Below, in pieces: positions 7,450 through 15,890 of a stretch of DNA of 38,456 nt. Each line of letters opens with the position of its first letter. Positions within the stretch are counted from its first letter, which is position 1. A program made the position numbers and the translations under genes. This DNA is from Methylacidiphilaceae bacterium UBA1321 (lineage in GTDB: Bacteria > Verrucomicrobiota > Verrucomicrobiia > Methylacidiphilales > UBA1321). The stretch covers positions 8,597 to 47,052 of the forward strand of contig DBTH01000211.1 of the NCBI GenBank assembly GCA_002306945.1, given 5' to 3'. The notes under the pieces are model-generated. The model saw nothing but the letters and a program-made list of their open reading frames with translations. It did no database searches and was not told where the DNA came from.

Positions 7450-9501
7450 ATGAGTAATTCCAATCAGTTTGCCGCTACTTTTTTACAAGAGGCGGGTGAG
7501 CAGCTGGCCCTTATCGAGGAGATTATCCTGGATGTGGAGCAGAATCCGCAGGATGACGAGAGCATCAACCGGCTCTTCCGTGTCTTTCACACGATCAAGG
7601 GTTCGGGTGCCATGTTCGGATTCGATCAGGTCGCCGGATTTACTCATCACATCGAGAACGTTCTGGACAAGGTGCGCAACCATCTGGTTCCAATTTCCAA
7701 GGAATTGGTCAATGTTATTCTGGCTTCCAAGGATCAAATCTCACGCATGTTGTGGGGCAGCGACGGGCGGGATGTGGCGCAGGAGGATTTTCGTCCTCAA
7801 TTGATTGCCCGGCTCAATGCGCTACTTCCGCAGGGTAACGCAAGCAGTCAGCCTGTAACGGCAACTGCTGCGCCGGAACAAGCGGCCCCGACAGCAGCTT
7901 CCGCAGCTCCGGCTGCCTATAGAATTCTCTTTTCTCCCGAACCGGGAATCCTGGCGCGCGGACTCGATCCGGCTTCGTTGATTGCCGATCTGCGGGCGCT
8001 TGGGCCGTGTGTTATTGTGGCCAAGACTGACGCGGTGCCACCATTGGATCAGCTCAAGCCGGATCAATGCGCGTTGAGTTGGGAAGTGACGCTGACATCC
8101 GACTGTGGGATGGATGCGATCCGGGACGTTTTCATTTTTGTTCAGGACGACAGCAAGATAGTGGTCGAAGCGCTGCCGCCGCACGAAGATTCCGTCGGCA
8201 CATCGTCTGCTGTCGCGCCGGTCAAAGCGTCACCCGATCAGATTCCGGCTGCTTCGACTCCGTCGTTTTCCGTGGTGAAAGGCGGCAAGGCCTCCCCGGC
8301 TTCCGGCAAATCGTCGGCTGTACACAAAAATTCCAGTACGGACGGTTCTGTTCGTGTTCCATCAGAGCGGCTCGACCGACTGGTCAATCTTCTGGGAGAA
8401 CTGGTCATCAACCAATCGCGATTGGCCCAGGTGGCGAGCCGACTGGATACACCCGAATTGTCGGCCCCGACGGAAGATCTGGAACGGCTCGTATCCGAGT
8501 TTCGCGACATTGTCCTGGGCATTCGCATGATGCCGATCGGGACGACGTTCAGCCGTTTCAAGCGACTCGTGCACGACCTTTCGGACGAGTTGGGCAAGGA
8601 GATCGATTTGATTACCGAGGGTGCCGAGACGGAATTGGACAAGACGGTTATCGATCAATTGGGCGATCCTCTGGTGCATTTGATCCGCAACTCGATCGAC
8701 CACGGGATTTCCAAACCGGAGGAACGTATTGAGAAAGGCAAGCCGCGGCATGGTACGATCCGGCTCTCGGCCAGTCACGAGGGAGCGCACGTCGCGATTC
8801 GCATTGAGGACGACGGTAAGGGCATCGACAAGGAGGCCGTGCGGGCCAAGGCGATTGAGAAGAAATTGATCTCGCCCGACGCCGTTCTTTCGGACAGGGA
8901 ATTGTTCAATCTGATTTTCCTTCCGGGATTTTCGACGGCCAAGGCTGTTACCAGTGTGTCGGGTCGCGGCGTGGGAATGGATGTGGTCAAGCGGCAGATT
9001 GACGCGTTGCGCGGTTCGGTCGAGGTCTCTTCCGCTCCGGGGCAGGGGACTTCCATCACACTGACGTTGCCCCTGACCCTGGCGATCATCGACGGCCTGT
9101 TAGTCGAGGTGAACCGCGAACAGTTTATCATCCCGATGGCGATGGTGACCGAGAACGTGGAATTGGCCGCTAACCAGCGCGCTGGTCGCAACGGGCGCAA
9201 TCTTCTCGTCGTGCGTGGCGAACAGATTCCCTACCTGAGATTACGGGAGATTTTTTCGATCACCGGTTCCGAGCAGGACGTTGAGCGGGTCGTCATCGTC
9301 AACTACTGCGGTAACCGCGTTGGCCTGGTGGTTGACCGCGTCCTGGGCAGCCATCAGACCGTCATTCAATCGCTGGGACGGCTTTATCAGACCATCGAGG
9401 TGGCCTCCGGCGCGACGATCATGGGAGACGGGCGCGTGGCGTTGATTCTGGATGTGCCCGGTCTGGTCCATTACACCGACACCGCGCGGCTCGCGGCATA
9501 A
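7450..9501 (+). CDS. cheA: CheA chemotaxis histidine kinase
   Basis: A 683-residue kinase with the full CheA layout. The HPt domain has phosphoacceptor H47 in FRVFHTIKGSG. A variable domain (about 157-240, YRILFSPEPGILARG) sits where the CheY/CheB-docking region normally lies. A Pro/Ala/Ser linker leads to the dimerisation domain (about 301-365, SERLDRLVNLLGELVINQSRL). The ATPase domain has the N box HLIRNSIDHGI near 410, DDGKGID near 455 and GRGVGMDVVK near 506. A C-terminal CheW-like domain spans about 545-680. It autophosphorylates in receptor arrays and phosphorylates CheY and CheB. The start codon lacks a recognisable ribosome-binding site, but nearby cheY translation could feed it. Confidence 0.97.
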   Translation: MSNSNQFAATFLQEAGEQLALIEEIILDVEQNPQDDESINRLFRVFHTIKGSGAMFGFDQVAGFTHHIENVLDKVRNHLVPISKELVNVILASKDQISRMLWGSDGRDVAQEDFRPQLIARLNALLPQGNASSQPVTATAAPEQAAPTAASAAPAAYRILFSPEPGILARGLDPASLIADLRALGPCVIVAKTDAVPPLDQLKPDQCALSWEVTLTSDCGMDAIRDVFIFVQDDSKIVVEALPPHEDSVGTSSAVAPVKASPDQIPAASTPSFSVVKGGKASPASGKSSAVHKNSSTDGSVRVPSERLDRLVNLLGELVINQSRLAQVASRLDTPELSAPTEDLERLVSEFRDIVLGIRMMPIGTTFSRFKRLVHDLSDELGKEIDLITEGAETELDKTVIDQLGDPLVHLIRNSIDHGISKPEERIEKGKPRHGTIRLSASHEGAHVAIRIEDDGKGIDKEAVRAKAIEKKLISPDAVLSDRELFNLIFLPGFSTAKAVTSVSGRGVGMDVVKRQIDALRGSVEVSSAPGQGTSITLTLPLTLAIIDGLLVEVNREQFIIPMAMVTENVELAANQRAGRNGRNLLVVRGEQIPYLRLREIFSITGSEQDVERVVIVNYCGNRVGLVVDRVLGSHQTVIQSLGRLYQTIEVASGATIMGDGRVALILDVPGLVHYTDTARLAA

Positions 9502-9528
9502 ATTTTTGGTTAACGGAAAATGAACCCC

Positions 9529-9546
9529 ACGGCCTTGGATGGCCGT
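9529..9546 (+). other. Short intercistronic hairpin between cheA and the MCP gene
   Basis: ACGGCC (9529-9534) and GGCCGT (9541-9546) form a perfect 6-bp stem around a TTGGAT loop. No T-run follows, so it is not a classic terminator; it may influence mRNA processing or ribosome access between cheA and the MCP gene, or be incidental. Confidence 0.4.
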
Positions 9547-9579
9547 ACAACAACAAGAGAGCAAAATAAATCACATCAT

Positions 9580-11301
9580 ATGAAAAACTGGAGTATAGGA
9601 AAGCGAATCATGGCCGGATTTCTAGCCGTGATCGCCATTACAGCGGTACTGGGCGGATACGCCTATGTTCAACTCACTAATATCAAGGGACGAGCCACGG
9701 TCATCACCAAGGAGTCGATCCCAGGCATGTCGATGGTAAGTGAAATCGAATCGCAGACCCGGGAACACTACACGTTGACCTTGCGTCACGTCATAGCCGA
9801 TACATTAGACGCCAAAACCCAGATAGAGCAGAAGTTTCAGATTGTCGGCACGACCAATAACGAACTCTGCAAAAAGTACGAGGCGCAGGCCACAACTGCC
9901 AAAGATCGTGAGCTGCTTGCTGATCTGGAAAATTCCCGCGCTGAATACCGCAAAGTACATGCGCAGGTTCTGGGCTTGAGCCGTGAACTGAAATCGAAGG
10001 AAGCAATGGCCTTGCTTCAAACCCAACTCGCTCCGCTGTTTGAACGGTACATGAAGTCTGTGGAAGCCCTGGTCGATTATAACAAGGCGAATGCAGAGAC
10101 AGCCGGATCGTCTATTCAAGCTGCAGTGGCCAGTTCGATTCTGGGAATCATCGTTGGTATTTCCCTCGCGGTCTTGATTGGCCTGGGTGTCGCCGTTTTT
10201 GTCACCCGCAGTATTACCCAGCCGCTGGCTTTGGCGACAGACGCAGTGGGCAAGGTTGCGAAAGGCGATTTGTCCGCCAAGATCGAAGTGCGCTCGACCG
10301 ATGAAGTCGGCCAGATTTGCAAATCGCTCAATGAAATGATCGAAAGCCTGCGCCATGTGGTTCACGAAGTGGCCAGCGCCTCCAATAACGTGGCTTCAGG
10401 TAGCGAAGAGATGAGCGCCACGGCGCAACAACTTTCGCAGGGTGCCACCGAGCAATCGGCTTCCGCCGAGGAATGCACCTCTTCCATGGAAGAGATGGCT
10501 TCCAGCATCCAGCAAAATGCCGACAACGCGCAGCAGACCAACAAGATTGCCGCCAAGGTGTCGCAGGATGCCCAGACCAGCGGTGAAGCGGTTGGCAAGA
10601 CGGTTGCCGCGATGAACGAGATCGCGCAGAAGATCAATATCATTGAGGAAATCGCCCGCAAGACCGACCTGCTTGCCCTCAATGCAGCGGTTGAAGCCGC
10701 CCGCGCCGGTGAACACGGAAAGGGTTTTGCCGTGGTCGCTTCCGAAGTGCGCAAGTTGGCCGAACGTAGCCAGACCGCCGCAGCGGAAATCAGCAAGCTC
10801 TCGACCGAGGGCGTCACGCTGGCCGAAAGCGCCGGACAGATGTTGACCAAGCTGGTTCCGGAAATCCGCAAGACGGCCGATCTCGTTCAGGAGATCAGCG
10901 CCTCCAGCAATGAGCAGAACAGCGGCACGGCCCAGATCAACCAGGCGCTGCAACAGCTCGACCAGGTGATCCAGCAGAACGCCTCGGCGTCGGAGGAAAT
11001 GGCTTCCACGGCGGAGGAACTCACCAGCCAGTCCGAACAACTGCAATCCATCATCACGTTCTTCAAACTGGATGGTAGCGGCATGCCTTCGGCGACCCGA
11101 AGCATTTCCGCCAAGCCTGCGGCTGTCAAGCCGGTCGTCCTCCCGTCTGAGCTATCCGCTAAAGGTGGCAGCCGTTCCACCAAGCCGGCGACTCATCCGG
11201 TTGCGAGCACGGTGCCGAAATCCACTGGAGTCAAGATCGCCCTCAGCGACACCACCACGGTCGGAGCTGACGAACGCGACGGTGAATTCGAGCGTTATTA
11301 A
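9580..11301 (+). CDS. Transmembrane methyl-accepting chemotaxis protein
   Basis: A 573-residue chemoreceptor. The ATG at 9580 gives the usual MCP start MKNWSIGKRIMAGF followed by TM1 (about 11-32). A periplasmic helical sensor of about 150 residues, of four-helix-bundle type, ends at TM2 (about 186-208). HAMP follows (about 210-262). The signalling domain has its hairpin tip at about 355-396 (KTDLLALNAAVEAARAGEHG). An upstream in-frame ATG at 9520 would add 20 polar residues before the signal anchor and is less likely. The C-terminus is EFERY after a flexible linker, which fits the x-[aromatic]-x-x-[aromatic] pattern of CheR/CheB-tethering pentapeptides. The ligand is unknown. It lies between cheA and cheW and should form the array core with them. 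Confidence 0.95.
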   Translation: MKNWSIGKRIMAGFLAVIAITAVLGGYAYVQLTNIKGRATVITKESIPGMSMVSEIESQTREHYTLTLRHVIADTLDAKTQIEQKFQIVGTTNNELCKKYEAQATTAKDRELLADLENSRAEYRKVHAQVLGLSRELKSKEAMALLQTQLAPLFERYMKSVEALVDYNKANAETAGSSIQAAVASSILGIIVGISLAVLIGLGVAVFVTRSITQPLALATDAVGKVAKGDLSAKIEVRSTDEVGQICKSLNEMIESLRHVVHEVASASNNVASGSEEMSATAQQLSQGATEQSASAEECTSSMEEMASSIQQNADNAQQTNKIAAKVSQDAQTSGEAVGKTVAAMNEIAQKINIIEEIARKTDLLALNAAVEAARAGEHGKGFAVVASEVRKLAERSQTAAAEISKLSTEGVTLAESAGQMLTKLVPEIRKTADLVQEISASSNEQNSGTAQINQALQQLDQVIQQNASASEEMASTAEELTSQSEQLQSIITFFKLDGSGMPSATRSISAKPAAVKPVVLPSELSAKGGSRSTKPATHPVASTVPKSTGVKIALSDTTTVGADERDGEFERY

Positions 11302-11323
11302 TCCGCAACGACAGGAATAATTC

Positions 11324-11851
11324 ATGAGTGTGGAAAGTATCAAGGAAACGGCGCAGTACATCACCTTCAAGCTGGGTGACGAACTGTTCGCCATCAACGT
11401 CGGGCAGGTCCGGGAAGTCCTCGACCTGTCGCTGATCACCAAGGTGCCCACGGCCCCCAGTTACATGCGGGGTGTGGTCAACGTCCGCGGAAGCGCCATT
11501 CCGGTAGTCGATCTTCGGTTGAAGTTCGGTCTGCCACGGGTGAAAGATTCCGTCCAGACGCGAATCATCGTGCTGGAGCTTGAATTGGACGGGGAAGGCC
11601 TGGTGCTCGGCGGTCTGGCCGATTCGGTTCACGAAGTGATCGAGCTGGAGCCGGGTCAGATCAACGAGCCCCCTCGTATCGGCATGCGCTGGAAGACGGA
11701 ATTGATCCAGGGCATGGGCAAGCGGGGCGAACAATTCATCATCATCCTCGACATCGCCAAGGTGTTTTCGATGGATGACCTGATCAAACTGGAGGCAACA
11801 CAACAAAGCAGTGTAGAAAACAACAAGCCCGAGTTGGCTCCCGCATCGTGA
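11324..11851 (+). CDS. cheW: CheW coupling protein
   Basis: A 175-residue single CheW domain. YITFKLGDELFAINVGQVREVLDL, the central VVNVRGSAIPVVDLRLKFGL and the C-terminal FIIILDIAKVF are family hallmarks. It bridges the receptor tip and the CheA regulatory domain. It starts 22 bases after the MCP stop, with AGGA upstream. A Lys/Glu-rich tail of about 20 residues beyond the core has no assigned role. A strong hairpin follows before cheR, so transcription or mRNA stability may change here. Confidence 0.95.
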   Translation: MSVESIKETAQYITFKLGDELFAINVGQVREVLDLSLITKVPTAPSYMRGVVNVRGSAIPVVDLRLKFGLPRVKDSVQTRIIVLELELDGEGLVLGGLADSVHEVIELEPGQINEPPRIGMRWKTELIQGMGKRGEQFIIILDIAKVFSMDDLIKLEATQQSSVENNKPELAPAS

Positions 11852-11900
11852 GCGAAAAGCCGCTCTCGATTTCGGGAGGTTGAATACAGTCAATCGCCTG

Positions 11901-11944
11901 CACCCGGGTTCCGTTTAGTCCGCAAGAGGAACGGAATCCGGGTG
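11901..11944 (+). other. Strong intercistronic hairpin between cheW and cheR
   Basis: The arm CACCCGGGTTCCGTT (11901-11915) pairs with AACGGAATCCGGGTG (11930-11944). This gives a 15-bp stem with one G-T wobble and a 14-base loop. A smaller GAGCG/CGCTC stem lies just upstream (about 11850-11865). There is no T-run, so it is more likely an mRNA stability or processing element, or a REP-like repeat, than a standard terminator. Confidence 0.55.
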
Positions 11945-12002
11945 GGGCAATGGCCTGCCAGTCCATTACCGATTTTGCGACCTGCCACCCCCTCTTACCG
12001 CA

Positions 12003-12863
12003 ATGAATTCCCAAGTTCTCAAACCTTCCACCTACTCTCCGCTTTCCAAGGAAAGCTTTTCGCGTTTCAGCGAGTTTATTACCCGCGAGCTTGGCATCAA
12101 GATGCCTCCGGAAAAGCGGATCATGCTCCAGAGCCGCCTGTACAAACGGTTGCGGCAACTCGATCTCGATAGCCTGGACGAATACGAGCACCATCTTTTC
12201 AATCTGCCGGAGAACAGCGACGAGTGGGTGGAGTTTGTAAATCTCGTTACGACGAATAAAACCGATTTTTTCCGTGAACCGTCGCATTTCAGTTTTCTCG
12301 TGGAGAAGACACTGCCCGAGCTTCAGAACGGTTTGTGCCGCGACCGTCCGTTCAAGTTATGGTGCGCGGGCTGTTCCTCGGGGGAGGAGCCGTACACGTT
12401 GTCGATGGTGTTGAGCGAGTACAAGGTAGCCCATCCGGGATTTGATTATTCGATTCTGGCCACTGATATTTCCACGCGGGTGCTCAATCACGCGCGGATC
12501 GGTATTTACGATTCGGAGCGCATCGATCCGATAGCCGAACCGTTGCGGCATCGATATCTGATGCGCAGCAAGGACCGCGACCGGGCGGCGTTCCGTATCG
12601 TGCCGGAGTTGCGCCAGAGAGTGAGTTTTGGGCGGTTGAATTTCATGAACGACGATTACGGGATACGGGAGACCTTCGATGCGGTTTTCTTCCGCAACGT
12701 GATGATTTATTTCAGCAAGGAGACCCAGCAGGTTGTGCTGGGCAAGCTGTGCCGTCAGTTAAATGTGGGTGGTTATTTTTTTGCCGGACATTCGGAATCC
12801 CTGGTGGGGTTTGATTTGCCGATCCGGCAGGTTGAGAATTCGGTCTTTCAGAAAATACGATGA
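12003..12863 (+). CDS. cheR: CheR receptor methyltransferase
   Basis: A 286-residue S-adenosylmethionine-dependent glutamate methyltransferase acting on MCPs. The N-terminal helical CheR domain (about 15-75, including ELGIKMPPEKRIMLQSRLYKR without its ends) precedes the SAM-binding motif LWCAGCSSGEEPYTL at about 119-133. The later motifs ILATDIS, FDAVFFRNVMIYF and GGYFFAGHSES are also present. The beta-subdomain loop between RYLMR and RIVPEL is nine residues, the length I recall for pentapeptide-binding enterobacterial CheR. It overlaps cheD by ATGA (12860-12863). No ribosome-binding site is visible at the start, which follows a 150-base gap containing the cheW-cheR hairpin. Confidence 0.95.
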   Translation: MNSQVLKPSTYSPLSKESFSRFSEFITRELGIKMPPEKRIMLQSRLYKRLRQLDLDSLDEYEHHLFNLPENSDEWVEFVNLVTTNKTDFFREPSHFSFLVEKTLPELQNGLCRDRPFKLWCAGCSSGEEPYTLSMVLSEYKVAHPGFDYSILATDISTRVLNHARIGIYDSERIDPIAEPLRHRYLMRSKDRDRAAFRIVPELRQRVSFGRLNFMNDDYGIRETFDAVFFRNVMIYFSKETQQVVLGKLCRQLNVGGYFFAGHSESLVGFDLPIRQVENSVFQKIR

Positions 12864-13465
12864 AATTAATTCCGCCGACTCTGCGGAGTATTTGTTTAAA
12901 GCCGGGGAAATTATTTATTGGAGGGGGGGCATGTGAGGTGCATACGCTGCTGGGTTCGTGTGTATCGGTGACGATGTTCAATCCGCGGTTAAAGTGGGCC
13001 GCGATTTGTCACGCGATGCTGGCGGATCCCGATCTGGCCACGGTGATGGGGACGGTCTCTTGCGAACCGTATAAATATGTCAGCATTGTCGTGCCGACGA
13101 TGATTGAACGGTTCCGCACCAAGGGAATTTCTCCCGAGGAGGTCGAGGTCAAGCTGTTTGGCGGAGCCAACGTTTTCGGATATAAGAAAGGAAAGCGGGC
13201 GGGCACCGGAATCGGTGCCGAGAACATTCTGCGGACGCGAGAGCTTCTTGCGCGGTACCGTTTGAAAGTTCTTGGGGAGAACGTCGGGGGGCATATGGGA
13301 CGCAAGATCATCTTCAATACTGTGACGGGCGTGGTCTGGATGAAACGCCTCAAGTCGAGTAATTGGACGAGCAATTCCGGACGCGTTGCCTTACCGGTGC
13401 CGTTCGAGGATTTGCAGCGAAATATAATCCCCGTCAGGAGAAGCGATGAGTTCAAGCAAAATTAA
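12860..13465 (+). CDS. cheD: CheD receptor deamidase
   Basis: A 201-residue CheD. The catalytic Cys is C34 in LLGSCVSV and the His is H51 in ICHAML, within the usual N-terminal pattern (FIGGGACEVHTLLGSCVSV). KLFGGANVFGY and the later GENVGGHMGRKIIF are further family signatures. It deamidates glutamine residues in chemoreceptors, and in other bacteria it interacts with CheC; no CheC is encoded here. It overlaps both cheR (ATGA) and cheB (20 bases), so translation is tightly coupled. The C-terminus is longer than the minimal CheD core by about 30 residues, with no recognisable feature. Confidence 0.94.
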   Translation: MKLIPPTLRSICLKPGKLFIGGGACEVHTLLGSCVSVTMFNPRLKWAAICHAMLADPDLATVMGTVSCEPYKYVSIVVPTMIERFRTKGISPEEVEVKLFGGANVFGYKKGKRAGTGIGAENILRTRELLARYRLKVLGENVGGHMGRKIIFNTVTGVVWMKRLKSSNWTSNSGRVALPVPFEDLQRNIIPVRRSDEFKQN

Positions 13466-14549
13466 AGTTCTGATTGTCGATGATTCGGCCACTGTGAGAC
13501 AGACCCTTAAGGAAGTGCTCGAATCGGATCCGTCCATTGCAGTGATCGCCACAGCGGCCGATCCGTTTATTGCGACGGAGCGGATGGCCAGGGAGATTCC
13601 CGATGTCATCACCCTTGATGTGGAGATGCCCCGGATGGACGGCATCACTTTTCTCGGCAAGATCATGCAACAGCATCCGATTCCCGTGGTGATGTGTTCG
13701 AGTCTGACGGGGGAAGGATCGGAGTCGGCGATTTTAGCTTTGGAGCGCGGCGCGGTCGACATTATCGAAAAGCCCCGCGTTGGCACCAAACAATTCCTGG
13801 AGGAATCGAAAGTCCGGATTTGCGATGCGGTCAAGTCGGCTGCCCGGGCTCGGCTGGGGCACCGCCGTTTGACGGCGTTCAACCCGACGACGTTGCTTGG
13901 GGCGCCGGTCAATCAGCCCGCTCCCAAATTGAGCGCGGATGTGATGCTGGCCAAACCCGATTCACACGCCATGGTCGAGACGACGGAGAAGATCGTGGCC
14001 ATTGGCGCTTCGACCGGCGGAACGGAAGCTTTGCGTGAATTTTTGCAGGCATTACCGGAGGACGCGCCCGGAATGATTATCGTTCAGCACATGCCGGAGA
14101 AATTCACCGCCTGCTTTGCCAACCGCCTCAACAGCATTTGCCGCGTCACGGTCAAGGAGGCTGCGCATAACGATTCGGTTTTGCGCGGGCAGGCCCTGAT
14201 TGCTCCCGGAAACAAGCACATGCTGCTCAAACGTAGCGGGAGCCGTTATTACGTGGAGATCAAGGACGGGCCGCTGGTCAGCCGCCACCGGCCTTCGGTG
14301 GATGTTCTGTTCCGTTCGACGGCGCGTTATGCGGGCCGCAACGCAGTCGGGGTTATTATGACGGGCATGGGTGACGATGGTGCCAAGGGAATGCGCGAAA
14401 TGAAGGAAGCGGGGGCTTACAATATCGCCCAGGATGAAGCTTCCTGCGTCGTGTTCGGGATGCCGAATGAGGCGATTCGCGCGGGTGGAGTAATCAAGGT
14501 GATGTCACTGGAACAGATTGCCCCGGAAGTCGTGCGGCTGTGTCGGTGA
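13446..14549 (+). CDS. cheB: CheB methylesterase/glutamine deamidase
   Basis: A 367-residue two-domain protein. The receiver domain has D12-D13 and phosphoacceptor D58 in TLDVEMPRMDG. The esterase domain has the triad S189 (IGASTGGTEAL), H215 (IIVQHMP) and D310 (MTGMGDDGAKG). It removes methyl groups added by CheR and is activated by CheA. The start lies 20 bases inside cheD, and GTCAGGAG at 13433-13440 provides a good ribosome-binding site. It is the last gene of the chemotaxis cluster; the next gene is convergent. No clear terminator is visible in the 54-base, AT-rich gap that follows. Confidence 0.97.
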   Translation: MSSSKIKVLIVDDSATVRQTLKEVLESDPSIAVIATAADPFIATERMAREIPDVITLDVEMPRMDGITFLGKIMQQHPIPVVMCSSLTGEGSESAILALERGAVDIIEKPRVGTKQFLEESKVRICDAVKSAARARLGHRRLTAFNPTTLLGAPVNQPAPKLSADVMLAKPDSHAMVETTEKIVAIGASTGGTEALREFLQALPEDAPGMIIVQHMPEKFTACFANRLNSICRVTVKEAAHNDSVLRGQALIAPGNKHMLLKRSGSRYYVEIKDGPLVSRHRPSVDVLFRSTARYAGRNAVGVIMTGMGDDGAKGMREMKEAGAYNIAQDEASCVVFGMPNEAIRAGGVIKVMSLEQIAPEVVRLCR

Positions 14550-14603
14550 AATGATTTGAAGTTAAAAGTGTAAAAATTGTTAATTGCTTCCCGCAGATAG
14601 TAA

Positions 14604-15713
14604 TTATTTTTCTTTTGATGAAATTAGGCAGATCAGGTCGTCGGCAATTGTGTTATATGATTTAAAAATACTATCAAAAGAAATTTTATATTGTCCGTCT
14701 GGTTTGGTGATATCTACGTATGCGCTAGGATCTTTATATTTATTGCAAATATCTTGTGTGAGATGAACTACGGGAATTCCAGCTTTTTCAGCTATCGATC
14801 TTAATTGGTTAGTGAAATCGCAGCATGTTTGAATTATAAAAGGATTGGATGCTGCTCCAAATATATTTCTGAATTGCTCTTCAGAAACGGCCATATTTCT
14901 TATTGCTGCAAAAGTTTGAAATCTTTTTACGCTCTCGTTAACATTCGCGATCCATTTTTCTGCCGCTTTAGAGAATGAGGTTCCTTTTTGTTTGTTTTCG
15001 CTACCTCCATTGAATCGCTTGGCCATTTGAACTACCAAACCTAAAAACTTAGGTTGGAAACTAAGTCCCTTAAAACTCTTTGTTGTTTGGTAATTCGAAA
15101 GCAGATTAATCCAATTTTGAAAAATTGCGCTTAAATTATCTATGGCTTGTAGTGAGAAAAAAGTAGGTGAAACAGGGGCGATAAAATAATCGCTTAATAG
15201 CATCATCATGGCGTTAATTACGCTGCTTCCACTTGGCGATGTGTCGATTAGAATAAAATCATAATCTGATTTTTTTTTGCTAATTGAAGATTCAAATTTG
15301 AATGGGATATCGTCAGTAAATGTGTTTTTGTTTTTTACTATGCCGTAAAGATCTGCTTCCACGTTTGCTAAATTGATGTCTCCGGATATTAAATCTACAA
15401 GGCCATCTTTATTTTTTTTTGATTTTACTCTAAACATTTTTTTTGAGCAATGAGTGCCTTTTAACTCAATATTCAAATGTTCGGAGAGAGAAATATAGTC
15501 TTTTGTATATTTGCTCCATTTGGAATCCTCATCTGCGGAATACTCAATGCTAGTGGAAAGTCCATAGACTGCTGCCGTTAAGTTCATTTGAGGGTCTGCG
15601 TCTACCAGTAGTATCTTTAACCCTTTATCTGCCAATATAAAGCCTAAGTTATGTACCAGGGTGGTTTTCCCAACACCGCCTTTGTGATTAAAAAAAACGA
15701 TTATTTTTCCCAT
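14604..15713 (-). CDS. Orphan ParA/MinD-type ATPase, AT-rich and probably acquired
   Basis: A 369-residue P-loop ATPase. The deviant Walker A NHKGGVGKTT (residues 9-18, with K11 and K16) is followed by LLVDADPQMNLT and Walker B DFILIDTSPSGSS, as in ParA/Soj proteins. It is longer than typical ParA (about 250-270), with extra stretches around residues 70-130 and a C-terminal region I do not recognise (IFGAASNPFIIQTCCDF onward). No ParB, parS-like repeat or other partner is adjacent. Its base composition is conspicuously AT-rich with long A/T runs, unlike the GC-rich genes on both sides, which points to horizontal acquisition. I chose the internal ATG at 15713 because it puts the P-loop at the N-terminus as in the family; an ATG at 15773 would add 20 residues. 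Plasmid-type partitioning, array positioning or defence are all possible; none is shown. Confidence 0.85.
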   Translation of the reverse strand: MGKIIVFFNHKGGVGKTTLVHNLGFILADKGLKILLVDADPQMNLTAAVYGLSTSIEYSADEDSKWSKYTKDYISLSEHLNIELKGTHCSKKMFRVKSKKNKDGLVDLISGDINLANVEADLYGIVKNKNTFTDDIPFKFESSISKKKSDYDFILIDTSPSGSSVINAMMMLLSDYFIAPVSPTFFSLQAIDNLSAIFQNWINLLSNYQTTKSFKGLSFQPKFLGLVVQMAKRFNGGSENKQKGTSFSKAAEKWIANVNESVKRFQTFAAIRNMAVSEEQFRNIFGAASNPFIIQTCCDFTNQLRSIAEKAGIPVVHLTQDICNKYKDPSAYVDITKPDGQYKISFDSIFKSYNTIADDLICLISSKEK

Positions 15714-15890
15714 AAGTACTGCTTTGTAAGTGTTAAACGCGCTTGCTATTAAGCGCAAGAAATAGCATGGCATTTTCGAGGTAACTTCTCAAATAAAAAT
15801 AAAGTCTTTTGTTGGTTTTCGCGATAGATGTTGCATTGCTTGCAATTTCCCCTGTGTTCCGTAAGCTTAAAGTCTTTCTCAAGGACTTAC
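15714..15890. other. Divergent spacer between the ParA-like gene and dapF
   Basis: This spacer must hold promoters for both directions. It is AT-rich on the ParA side. TTGCA/TGCAA (15829-15843) forms a small inverted repeat. AAGGA at 15881-15885 is the ribosome-binding site that fixes the dapF start at 15891. No promoter hexamers stand out clearly. Confidence 0.5.
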
